Source of the DNA: Adiantum capillus-veneris
Lineage: Eukaryota; Streptophyta; Polypodiopsida; Polypodiales; Pteridaceae
Direction: 5' to 3'
DNA: 64,000 nt
Assembly (NCBI GenBank): GCA_014529385.2
Contig: CM043948.1
Span: 21,699,951 to 21,763,950, forward strand
In this document: piece by piece, positions 50,402 to 61,561 of the stretch
Position numbering within the stretch: the first letter of the stretch is position 1
How the letters are laid out: each line of letters opens with the position of its first letter
Position numbers and translations under genes: made by a program
The notes under the pieces: model-generated
What the model saw: only the letters and a program-made list of their open reading frames with translations
Database searches by the model: none
Told to the model about the DNA's origin: nothing

Positions 50402-52042
50402 TGTAATGGAATTGGCCTATTTAATTTGAGAGTAGCGGAAATTAATGAGAGTACTTTTGAGAAATGACTTTGTTAGCATAGCGGGTGAACATGATTGAAG
50501 ATAGCAACATAATCATAGCAATTAGTTAGCTTGGCATGAACAATACTTTTGCAAGAGAGAGAATTTAGAGAACATGACAACAGTTGAGGACCGGATTTAT
50601 GTGGAGCCGGTCCCCCCTCCAATAGGCATTTGTATTATGATTTCTCCCATTAAGAGAGACTTGTTACAATACAATCTTTGTGTTCCTTGTGACCTAGGTG
50701 ATGCAATGAAGATGGAAAGCTTCATGCATCACAAACATAACATAAACTTGAAGAAAGCTTTAACTATCCCAAGCCTCAGTCCCAAGACCTCAAACACCTT
50801 CAAAGGTGGAGAGAGCTAGCAGGGAATGAGGGTAGGGAAGAGAAAGAAGAAACATTTCGTAGGAGAAAGAATTAGTTCCTCACTTATCATAACTCTTGTT
50901 GCTATCATACATAATAGCATAGTAATGAAGAAGAAGGAGATGGCAAGCTTAAGCATTGAAGCATGGCTCTTGGTTGGATTTGCACTCCATATCCAAGAGT
51001 GTTGGTGTAGGCACTCAACCTCTACTTGCTTGGAGAAGGAGAGGGAGCTCTTGCACTTTGCATAGCACACAATGAGAGTGTTTGTGAGTGTGTGTGGGTG
51101 AGTATACCCCCTAAGCAACCCCCTAGCTTTCTTGGGTCGACCCCCCCTTGTAGCTCATGCTTGAAGCTCATTGGACCCCTTCAGGCCTAGCCAATCACAA
51201 GCAGGAGGCATTACAAGCAGCAAGGGTAGCCTTGAGACAAGTGTCCCCCTGTCCCCTTTGAGATAGAGGGCTAGATAAATGCTAAATCATTTAATTAAAT
51301 CTCCTAAATTATTATTGGACCCCTTGGGTGGCCAACCAATAGGATTCAGGCACACCATGAGAGCAACATGAGGAGGAACTTGACAAGTGTCCCTTTTGCT
51401 TTATTTGTACCATGCATGCCTTGTGTGAGTGTGTGGGTGTTCTCTCTCATCCCCCCTCATGTAGGGCTCACCCCCTCCTTGTAGGTATTGAATCTTTGAC
51501 TTTTTGACACCTCAAGCCCCTCATGCATAGGCCCAGTTCCCACCACAAGCTTGGCTCATAAGCACTTTAAGCTTGGGCTGGGTTCTCACCTCAAGTGCAA
51601 CCTTAGTATCTCAAGCATGTCAAGCACCTCAAGAATCTCAATAATTAAGCACCTCAAGCATCTCAAGCACCTCAATCATCAAGCACCTCAAGCACCTTAG
51701 TCATCAAGCATGACAAGCATGACAAGCACCTCTAGCCGGGTCGGGTTCCCGCGCCTCAAGCTCAGCCCTAGCTTACCTAAGGTCAAAGGCCTTTTACACA
51801 CATTATTCGAGGTATTCAATGAATCTAACCCTAAGGTCTTATGCTCCATTTGTGAGCCTTGCTCTTTGATAGACCATCTCTCATTTGGGCCCCTTTACCA
51901 TTGGCCCCGTGTTGAGATAGATATATAAGCACATGTCTATATCTTAACACTTGTTCCCGTTTATTCTCCCACATTAAGTGATCAATTTAATATGATAAAA
52001 TCATTTGGGTTGGTTAGATATTAGATATTAGATTTTATGAAA
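50402..52042 (-). repeat. 3' LTR of D1
   Basis: 1641 bp, TGTAATGG to TATGAAA (plus-strand reading). About 400 bp longer than the LTR at 60322-61561, which lacks the segment corresponding to about 50787-51203. Confidence 0.93.
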
Positions 52043-52402
52043 TTACCTCTCTCTTGAAATCATAGTTGTCCTCGACTATGAGGTAGAAGAGATAAAGCCT
52101 TAGTCATTAGTCAATTTTACTTAGCGGGTAGAGGATCCCTTTTTACCCTACGACATCTTTCCAAGATGGATGACTAATCCATTTGATGCTTGGGAGACAT
52201 AGCTGCCGCAAACATGTCTGCTCTTTAGTCCATTTCATTCTCCCAAAGTAGAGTGACAAATTGTACTTGGTGTTTGAGAGAGGGCGTCATCACAAACATG
52301 ATTCTAAGCATGCATACTAGTTAAACTTGTGAACAATTAAAAAGAGGACTAGTCTTATAAGACAAAAAACATGAGTCATTTAAAAGAAATATGTACATTT
52401 GC

Positions 52403-55400
52403 TTACTCCAATGTAGCATTGTAAGCATTGACAAGGTTCACACTATCCTTAAGTTGTTTTCCTTGCATCCATCTAGCATTTTCAAAAGGATAATTTTTGA
52501 ACTTAATAAGATACCGTCGGATAATCTTACCATGTCGTAGTACCTTGTCTTCATGCTGAAGGACAGCTTCGGGTTGTAGCACCTCTTCTTGGTCTTCAAC
52601 TTCGGGAGGGTCTTCAATAATTGGTTCAGTTGGTGGCTCTCCTTTGTAGGGCTTAAGTAGGCTTACATGAAAGGCATTGTGTATGAGCCAATGGTTGGGC
52701 AACTTGAGTTGATAAGCCTTCTCATTGATGGGCTTCAAGATTTGGAAAGGACCATAGTATCTTTTTGCTAGTTTAGCATAATACTTTTGATGGCCCGTAG
52801 GATTTTTCCCCGTCGTTTGCCTTAATCGAGCCTTAGGAAACTTGAGTAAGACCCAATCATTTTCTTTGAACATTAAGGCTCTTCTGTGCTTATCAGCAGT
52901 AGCTTTTTGCCTTTGTTGAGAGATGGATATAGCCTCCCTAATCTTTTGAAAAGATTCTTGTAGGTCACGGCTATACTCATCGGCGGCGAAGATATTCCCA
53001 TGTACTTTGAGTAGCAAGAGACTTTTAGGTCTTCCCTCAATGATCTCAAAAGGTGCTTTTCCCGTAGAAGTATGTAAAGTATTATTGTAGGCATACTCTA
53101 CAAGAGGTAAGTACTTTTCCCATTGTGAGCATTGATCTACTTCGGTAACATAAGTCTTGAGTAGATCGAGTATCGTAAGATTGGCTATCTCACTTTGGCC
53201 ATCCATTTGTGGATGATAGGCCGAAGAGAAATTCAATCTTGTTCCTAGATTTTCAAAGAGACCTTTCCAGAAATTACTGGTCATTCTAGGATCTCTATCT
53301 GACACGATGGATGTAGGTAATCCATGGTGCTTGAAAATCTGAGATATGAAGAGAGTTGCCATTTGATGTGCCTTAATAGTCTTTTTGACAAGAATAAAAT
53401 GTGCTTGCTTGCTAAACCTGTCAACTATTGTCCATATTCCTGTATTCCCATGGATAGACTTGGGTAATCCAAAAATGAAATACATGGATATACTCTCCCA
53501 TGGTGAATTTGGAATAGTCAATGGCTGGAGTAATCCACGTTGCTTCCCTCTATCATACTTGGTCTTTTGGCATACTACACATTTTGAAACATACTCTTGT
53601 ATGTCCACTTTCATGGTAGGCCAATAGAAGTACATCTCTACTCCTCGGAGAGTAGGTTGAATACCTCTATGCCCCGCATATGGAGGAGCATGGGATTCAT
53701 ACATAACTTTCTCACGAAGGGAATGGGTAACACATAGCCTATTGCCGTGGAGAAGATAACCATCCTGCAAGGTGAATGGTTCCTCTTTCTTCCCCAAAGC
53801 AAGGGCTGACATTATGTCTCTAAAGTCAGGGTGAGTAGCATACTCATCTATCATAGAGGATAGATCATTGTGAGTAGCTATAGACACCGCATTAACTTTG
53901 GGTCGTCGTGAAAGTGCATCGGCCACTTGATTGTGCTTACCAGCTTTGTGAGCAATATGGAAATTAAATTGCGAAAGAAAATTTTCCCACCTCATTTGTT
54001 TGTCGGAAAGCTTGGTTTGCGTCATGAAATAAATACTTGAGACTTTGGTCGTCGGTTCGTAGGATAAATGGAGTCCCCAATAGGTAGTGCTTCCATGTGT
54101 CTAGGACATGTAGAAGAGCTAAAAGCTCTTTCTCATAAATGCCCAAGACTCGTTCATCAATATTGAGCTTTCGGCTCTCATATGCTATGGCATGCCCTTC
54201 TTGAAGCAAAACGGCTTCAGGGCAATCACCACAAGCATCACCTTGGACCTCAAATGGCTTTGAGAGATCCGGAAGCACGAGGACTAGTTGGGAAGTAAGC
54301 TTCTCTTTGAGCTTTTCAAAAGCATTTTTCTCCTTAGCAGTCCATACAAACTTAATGTTCTTCTTAGTTGAGTCGTGTAGTGGTCCTACTACTTGAGAGA
54401 ATTTTGCTATGAAGCTTTTATAGTATGCGCACATACCAACGAAGCTTCTTAGCTCATGTAGATTTCTTGGGTTAGGCCATGCTTTTATTACCTCTAACTT
54501 TGATGGATCCATTCGGATACCATCTTTAGAGATAATATGACCTAGGTATTGAATCTCTTGTAGGAATAATTCGCTTTTCTTTTGGTTGAGAAAAAGCTTG
54601 TTCTCCCTCAATGCTTGAAAAATCACTTGGAGAGGTTGTTTATGTTCCTCCAGAGACTTGGAGTAGATGATGATATCATCAAAGAACACTCCAGTGAATT
54701 TGCGGTATGGTCTAAAAATTTTCTCCATCAAACGATTGAACGTAGCTAGTGCATTAGTCAAGCCAAAAGGCATGACTAGATATTCATAAAGACCAAACGT
54801 TGTGCGAAACGCGGTCTTTAAGATATCTTCATCCACTATCCTTATTTGATGATAGCCACTCTTAAGGTCAATCCTATTGAAGTAGGTAGAGCCTTGTAGC
54901 TTATCAAACAGATCTTCTACCCGAGGTATGGGAAATCTGTTTTTGATAGTGATATGGTTTAGTGCTCGATAGTCCACACACATACGGTATGTACCATCTT
55001 TCTTTTGCACTAAAAGGACTGGAGAACAAAAGGGAGAGGAACTAGGCCTCACCATCCCTTTGTCTACCAGCTCTTGTACTTGCCTCATGATCTCCTCTTG
55101 TTGATCTTGTGAGACTCGATAAGGAGGCTTGTTAGGTGGTGAGCTTCCAGGAAGGAGCTCAATGAGATGGTCATCATCCCCTCGTTTTGGAGGTAAGTCC
55201 ATAGGGATATCATCGATGAACACATCTTGGAATCCTTTTAGAAAATTAGACAAGTCTAACTCTTCTTGATTCCTACCATTTACATTTGATGAAACATTAG
55301 TATCTTTTAGAGAATCTTTGACAAAAATCATGTACGCAGAAACTGAGCTCTTCATTGACTTATCAAAAGCAAGAGGATTTACAAGTGGAATAGTGCGACC

Positions 55401-55422
55401 ACGCTCACTAGCATCTATATAC
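52403..55422 (-). pseudogene. D1 pol: RT, RNase H, integrase, chromodomain
   Basis: From 55422 leftward. The linker VNPLAFDKSMKSS leads to RT with YRMCVDYRALN, RIDLKSGYHQI and the catalytic VFFDDIIIYSKS (Phe where Tyr is usual). RNase H includes AVLLQEGHAIAYESRKL and YEKELLALLHVLDTW. A 4-bp duplication (AAAT, about 54027-54034), absent from D2, shifts the frame near LRTDDQSLKYL. Integrase follows with its zinc-binding HRGIQPTLRG and CVVCQ, then the core domain. The first catalytic Asp is Tyr (SMYFIFGLP, codon 53480-53482); SDRDPRMTSNFW and DGQSEIANL keep the other acidic residues. A degenerate chromodomain ends the protein (IIRRYLIKFKNYPFENARW). Not functional as it stands. Confidence 0.94.
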
Positions 55423-57803
55423 TGATAGCCGTTTTTCGGCTCTTTGTAATTGCCACAGTGAGTTACCTTACCCTACCAAAATCACCCAAACACTATGGCT
55501 ATCCCTACCATTTCACTGTACATAGGCGTGCGTGAGTCACGGGACTTTTCCCATATCTTCTTAAAAAACCCTCAATTAGCTAGTCATTGGGCTAGTTGAG
55601 CCAAAAAAATAAAAAATAAAAATAAATAAAAAATATAAGTATATTATGGCCCATGCGTATGTAAATATTTCTTTGTATATAGGGCCTAAATAAACGATTT
55701 TTTCATAATTATTTTGGTATTTATTTAAATATTTCTACCTAGGTGTGTGTTATTTATGCTCTGTACATTGCCTCACCATTACCACAATTTTTCTTACCAT
55801 TTTTCATACTCTTTATTCCATATAGAAATATTTTCATGTAAGCTTCTCTTATATTTGGTGTAACTCCACCCCAACAAAAATCCAAAAAAACTAGTTCTAT
55901 TTATGTGTATATTTTTTTCACTATTGTGATTTTTTCCTTCCTACATATATTCTCTATTACTCTCATAAATTAAACCACCAAAAATATTCATCTTTTTATG
56001 GTAGACTTATAATGAGAGAGATTTATTTTGACCCCTTTATATTTTTCCACCTATATTATTTATATTTGACATGTACATATTTTTTAGACCCCTCAATATT
56101 TGATTTTCTTAGTTGTACTATTCACTTATATCCTAATCTCAACAATATCTTCAATTATAGACCTACCAAATAAGGTCAAGGGTAGGTGGCATGCATACAT
56201 GCACTATGGAGGGCTCACTCTTGGAGGTATTCAAAAGAATCATCCAAAGAAGGACCCCACAAGGACCTTTGTAGTGGAAAAAAACGGTCAGTTTTGCTAA
56301 ATTTTTAAAGTTCACTTGCTCTCCGAATTTGAAAAGGTGATACAAACAAAAGTTGTAGCTCGTGGGCTGAAATTTTGCCTCAAATTTTTTCATATTTTTT
56401 TGAGCTACGAGCTGTGAGCTATGATTTTTTTAGTGGACCCCAGTTTTCCCATGCTATGCAGCCACACTCTCTCTTCCACTTTATCATTTTCCTCTTTCAC
56501 ACACACTTCTCCACTCATCATCCCCATCCCTCTCACCACTCCTCTCTGCACCCTACTCACCTTCTCCTCAACCTTGAAGAATAAGAGAAACCATGGTGAA
56601 CTCATACCTCCCACACACAATTCCATTCCAAAATTGACCACCTAGTCTCATTTTTCCTCCTCCAATTTACCCATATCTATCAAAAAAACCACAAAATTCA
56701 GCCTCTTCTCTTAAAAGACAGCATCATGGTGGTTGATTACTCAGCTTCAATTACCTTGTCTCTCAAGGAAGGTCAAGAGTGGAGAAAAAATGTACCGTCA
56801 AAGCTAGTGGACCGTCAACAGGCGTCAAAATCGGCCCTACTCAAGACACTTGGAGCATCAACCTTGTAAGAAAGCCACCTTTTCTTACCTCTTAAGAGTT
56901 TTTTCTTCCTTATTTGTATCCTACATGGATACTCCCATTGTAAATATCCAATTCCATTTGTAAATTAATACTAACTCTACTAACACTAACCCACTATGAA
57001 AAGTCCTATCACCTCCATTTCTCTCCTCTCTCTTTCCTCACCAACTTCTTGATAATTCCAAGCAAAAGAAATTAGATAAATTGCTGAAAATCTAACCCAA
57101 CCATGGTTAGAGGAGTAACCCTAGCCTTCAAAATTGCTATAAAAGGAGGGTGTAGCTAGCACAAAAGTGGGAGCCATAAGCAAGAGCACTATGCTATAGC
57201 TTGAGAAGCCAAGCTCAACCTCTCTAGAAAGAGCTCTTGAGTGGAAGCTCATTGTCTTATGCATGTGCATGTGTTGTAATAGGGGATTAGCAAGGGAACT
57301 CTATGCCATTGTAAGAGAGAGAGTGATCATTCAATTGAGAGTAGGAAATCTATCATTTCTCCTACTAGTGTAAGCCCAACATTTGCTGAATCAAGGAGGG
57401 TGGATTTGGACTAAGCTTGGATACTTTGTCTCCCTTCCAACGTGAAGTAATGGACAACAATGATGCGTAAGTGTCTTGGTGTTTTTTGTTAAGTTCTTGA
57501 TAGCTTGTCTCTGATGTTGTCATCAATCTAGCCATAAATCCCACATACTGTAAGAGGGCGACAGGGTGGAGAGGACTCCCCTGGCTTTAAGACAGTGATT
57601 GGGGTGGCTTTTTTTTGTAATGTGTTATGGTGAAATTTACGCAAGCTATGTTGAACAAATACTAATCTCACTTTGATTTGTCATGACAGATTTGTAAGAA
57701 GGTATTAATGCAACAAGCACCCCTCCCCCTTTCTCTCTTTTTCTTAAATATATAGTTGTGTTTGCTTGATCATTGCCGATACGTTTCAAAGCAGCCCGAG
57801 CAC

Positions 57804-57882
<79 letters not shown>

Positions 57883-58141
57883 TTTTAGTGTGTGAGAGTG
57901 TTCCATTGGTGTTAGGGTTAGTGTAAATTCCTTGCTTGTTTGTGGGTTGCTCTAACGATTCTCCTCTTTTGCGTCCTAGTTCGCTCTTAAACTAGGTGGT
58001 GCCCCTTGTGTAGTTGGGATTTGGCTGTGGGTTTGTTGTTTTGGTTTGTGTTGTGTTGTGCCCCAGCCCCATTGAGCAGCACGGGAGCCTTGAAGGGTGT
58101 CTAGAGGTTGCTCTTCTTGTTGCCCGCCCCGGACCGCCTCA
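55423..58141 (+). mobile_element. Solo LTR, family B, copy 2
   Basis: 2719 bp, TGATAGCCG to CCGCCTCA, flanked by ATAC (55419-55422 and 58142-58145). It splits the D1 coding region; the undisturbed sequence at 63830-63870 in D0 shows the original target. Colinear with copy 1 but has an added (CT)n of about 38 units at 57804-57879 and a diverged middle. TATA-like GCTATAAAAGG lies near 57136. Confidence 0.87.
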
Positions 58142-59949
58142 ATACATGTTCTTTCCCCTGTAGGTGAAGTAGATTCTCCTTTCAGGGAACTTCATGTTGG
58201 CAGCCATGCGATCAAACCATGGTGCCCCTAGGATAACATCCTCATGTTGGAGAGGAGATATGAAGAAGTCTTCTTTGTCAACATAGCTTTGGACATGAAG
58301 CCTCAACTTCCCAATCAAGGGAGTAACGGAGGCTTGTTGTCCCTTGAAAGCTGCATCAGCCACTACTATATCTCCCATCTCAAAAGCTTGAATGCCCAAC
58401 TTGGTGGCCAACTCCGTTGATATGAAGTTGAGAGTAGAGCCAGGGTCAAACAAGATGAAGGAATCATGCTCTCTTACCTTTCCCCAAGCATAGTAAAGTG
58501 ATGATCCTTTGCAATGAGCATCCTCTTTTGGACCTTCGATGGTGGAAGCCCTAGGAGTCTCATTGCAAGTATTCTTCTTGGGGCAAGAACGATAGCCATG
58601 TCCTTGCTCCCCACACTTGAAACACTTATGGTCCTTGCGAAAAGCTTCAAGCTCTTCAAGAGAGAGTTTTTTTTAACCTTTGTAAACTCCCTTCTCCTTG
58701 GACCGATTGTTGTTGTTGTTGGAATTGGCTTGGGAAGTATTTTGAACATTGGTTTTCCCCTTTGCATCATTTTTGTCTTTGTTTTCCATGGGCTTGACAT
58801 TACGTCTAGCCCCTTGATGGAAATTGATGCGTGAAGCAACCATGGTGTGATGGATTACTTCGCTAATAGTACCAGGCCGTTGAGAGTTGATGTATTCGGC
58901 CATCTCTTCAGGTAATCCCGCACAGAATTGTTGCCTTTGCTCGGCAAAGTCTATCTTTTGAAAGACAGTAGCCTTGAGATGTAAATCCCAAAACTTGTCT
59001 ACATATTTGTGGATAGACTCATGGGAGAGGAGCTTCAAGCTGCGCCATTCGGTAAGCACTTTTTCCTTTGCATTGCTTGCAAGGAATTGCTTCATGATGG
59101 AAACTCGTAGAGTTTTCCATGTCTTTGGGGCTTCACCATTGCCACGAAGGCTAGCCCACCATTGACGAGCTGATTTTTGGAAGTGCATAGCTACATGGTG
59201 TAGCTTGGAGGACTCTGTGAAGCCCTCATCTCCAAAGGCCGCATCAAATTGTTGGATGAAGGCCAACACTTTGTCGGTAGCACCGAAGGTGCCATCATAG
59301 GTGAGAAAAGAGATACTCTTCCCTCCCTCCTTGAAATTCTTTAGCTTTTGTGACCTTCGCCTTGCAGGAAATGATTTGCGATGTCCTCCCCTCTTGTATT
59401 TCTAGGAGAAGAGCCATAAATTTCATCGGAAGAGGAGGAAGGTGAGGAAGAAGGAGAAGAGGGTGACCTCTTCCTAGCCCTTTTCTTCCTTTGTTTCCTC
59501 TCTTGCCTTTCAGAGTGATGAGGAGAAGGACTATGTGTTGATCTTTTCCTCTTGGGAGGAGTGGGCGATCGTCTAGACCACCGTGTTCGTGCAGCCACAT
59601 CTTCAGAGGAACTGAAACTTTCATTGCTTTCTTGCTCTTTGGATTCCTCCTCTCTAATGGGAGAGAGTCTTCTTTTGGGGGTCTCTTCAAGAAGTACCCT
59701 AATCTCTCTCTCTTCTTGGAGAGGAAGGGAAATTCCATAAGCACGAAGTTGTTGAGTAACTTCGGCTTGCAAAGCAGGGTTGCCCATAGCTTGTTGCAAC
59801 CTGGTAACGAAATAATTCACAAACATGGGAGCATCATCATTAGCACCTTCATGTGCAAAATCAAAGCTATCAATGTTCATTCTACTCTCTTGATTATTGT
59901 CAGCCATGTTAACAAAATTTATGTATGTACTTAGTGTATGCTTTGGCAA
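58142..59949 (-). pseudogene. D1 gag and protease
   Basis: ATG at 59949 (MADNNQESRMNIDSFDF). The N-terminal part (202 codons) includes a strongly basic Arg/Ser-rich region, SRRSPTPPKRKRSTHSPSP and a following RKRSPSSPSSSPSSSSDE, unusual for Gag. A frameshift near 59300 leads to the Gag core at 59269-58673 (AFIQQFDAAFGDEGF, QWWASLRGNGEAPKTW, KYVDKFWDLHLKATVF) and an Asn-rich linker. After TAA at 58673-58675, next to a run of A, come CFKCGEQGHGYRSC and the protease, LFDPGSTLNFIS with Asp-Pro-Gly in place of Asp-Ser/Thr-Gly. The frame runs to YFTYRGKNMY, where the solo LTR interrupts it. Apart from the two breaks it is complete. Confidence 0.92.
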
Positions 59950-60308
59950 TTCAAAACCTTAGTTTCCACTCCTCTTAGCCTTTGAAAATCGTCTCTTAAG
60001 TATCTACACCCACGGCTCGAAGTGGTTAATTATAGAGAGTAGAGGAGAGGGTCTAACATAGCCGAGTTTCCGAGGGCTAGCTCCTTTCGGACTTCTTATG
60101 GCTCAATGATGGTAAAGCCGTAGGCAAGTCTAAAAAGACTCCATTATTAAGTCCAATGCTCCCGAGGTGTGCACCATCCCCCACATAGCGGGCTCAACAA
60201 AACCCATAATAGATCCCAGTTCCACTTACCCTAATATAATTAACAACATCAACCATTTATAGGCTACTTAAGGACCTTTCTTCTTAAGCAAGAAAAGAGA
60301 AACCAAAT

Positions 60309-60320
60309 GCTCTGATACCA
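60309..60320 (-). promoter_or_regulatory. Primer binding site of D1, initiator-Met type
   Basis: The minus strand reads TGGTATCAGAGC exactly, one base from the LTR end. Confidence 0.93.
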
Positions 60321-60321
60321 A

Positions 60322-61561
60322 TGTAATGGAATTGGCCTATTTAATTTGAGAGTAGCGGAAATTAATGAGAGTACTTTTGAGAAATGACTTTGTGAGCATA
60401 GCGGGTGAACATAATTGAAGATAGCAACATAATCATAGCAGTTAGTTAACTTGGTATGAACAATACTTTTGCAAGAGAGAGAATTTAGAGAACATGACAA
60501 TAGTTGAGGACCGGATTTATGTGGAGCTAGTCCCCCCTGCATAGGAATTTGTATTATGATTTCTCCCATTAAGAGAGACTTGTTACAATACAATCTTTGT
60601 GTTCCTTGTGACCTAGGTGATGCAATGAAGATGGAAGGCTTCATGCATCACAAACATAACATAAACTTCAAGAAAGCTTTAACTATCCCAAGCCTCAGTC
60701 CCAAGGCATTACAAGCAGCAAGGGTAGCCTTGAGACAAGTGTCCCCCTTTCCCCTTTGAGAGAGAGGGCTAGATAAATGCTAAATCATTTAATTAAATCT
60801 CCTAAATTATTATTGGACCCCTTGGGTGGCCAACCAATAGGCTTCAGGCACACCATGAGGGAACCATGAGGAGGAACTTGACAAGTGTCCCTTTTGCTTT
60901 ATTTGTACCATGCATGCCTTGTGTGAGTGTGTGGGTGTTCTCTCTCATCCCCCCTCATGTAGGGCTCGCCCCCTCCTTGTAGGGATTGAATCTTTGACTT
61001 TTTGACACCTCAAGACCCTCATGCATAGGCCCAGTTCCCACCACAAGGTTGGCTCATAAGCACTTTCAGCTTGGGCTTGGTTCTCACCACAAGCTTGGCT
61101 CATAAGCACTTTAAGCTTGGGCTGGGTTCTCACCTCAAGTGCAACCTTAGCATCTCAAGCATGTCAAGCACCTCAAGCATCTCAAGCACCTCAATCATCA
61201 AGCACCTCAAGAACCTTAGTCATCAAGCATGACAAGCACGACAAGCACCTCTAGCCGGGTCGGGTTCCCGCGTCTCAAGCTCAGCCCTAGCTTACCTAAG
61301 GTCAAAGGCCTTTTACACACATTATTGGAGGTCTTCAATGAAGCTAACCCTAAGGTCTTATGCTCCATTTGTTAGCCTTGCTCTTTGATAGACCATCTCT
61401 TATTTGGGCCCCTTTACCATTGGCCCCGTGTTGAGATAGATCTATAAGCACATGTCTATATCTTAACACTTGTTCCCGTTTATTCTCCCACATTAAGTGA
61501 TCAATTTAATATGAGAAAATAATTTGTTTTGGTTAGATATTAGATATTATATTTTATGACA
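60322..61561 (-). repeat. Shared LTR between D1 and D2
   Basis: 1240 bp. Its left side has the D1 primer site, its right side the D2 purine tract (minus strand CAAGAGAGAGGTAA before TGTCATAAAA). It is therefore 5' LTR of one copy and 3' LTR of the other. Relative to 50402-52042 it lacks about 416 bp after CCTCAGTCCCAAG. Confidence 0.92.

Larger units (their letters stand above)
50402..61561 (-). mobile_element. Chromodomain-type Ty3/gypsy element D1
   Basis: Full-length minus-strand element: 3' LTR 50402-52042, pol, protease, gag, leader, an initiator-Met primer site at 60309-60320, and 5' LTR 60322-61561. A family B solo LTR (55423-58141) is inserted between protease and RT. The purine tract GAGAGAGG (minus strand) precedes the 3' LTR. 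The 5' LTR also serves as the 3' LTR of a second copy to the right. Confidence 0.92.

Noticed and set aside
52403-55355. Possible endogenous pararetrovirus instead of a retrotransposon
   Set aside because: LTRs, an initiator-Met primer site, integrase and a chromodomain are present, and no movement or aphid-transmission protein region was seen.
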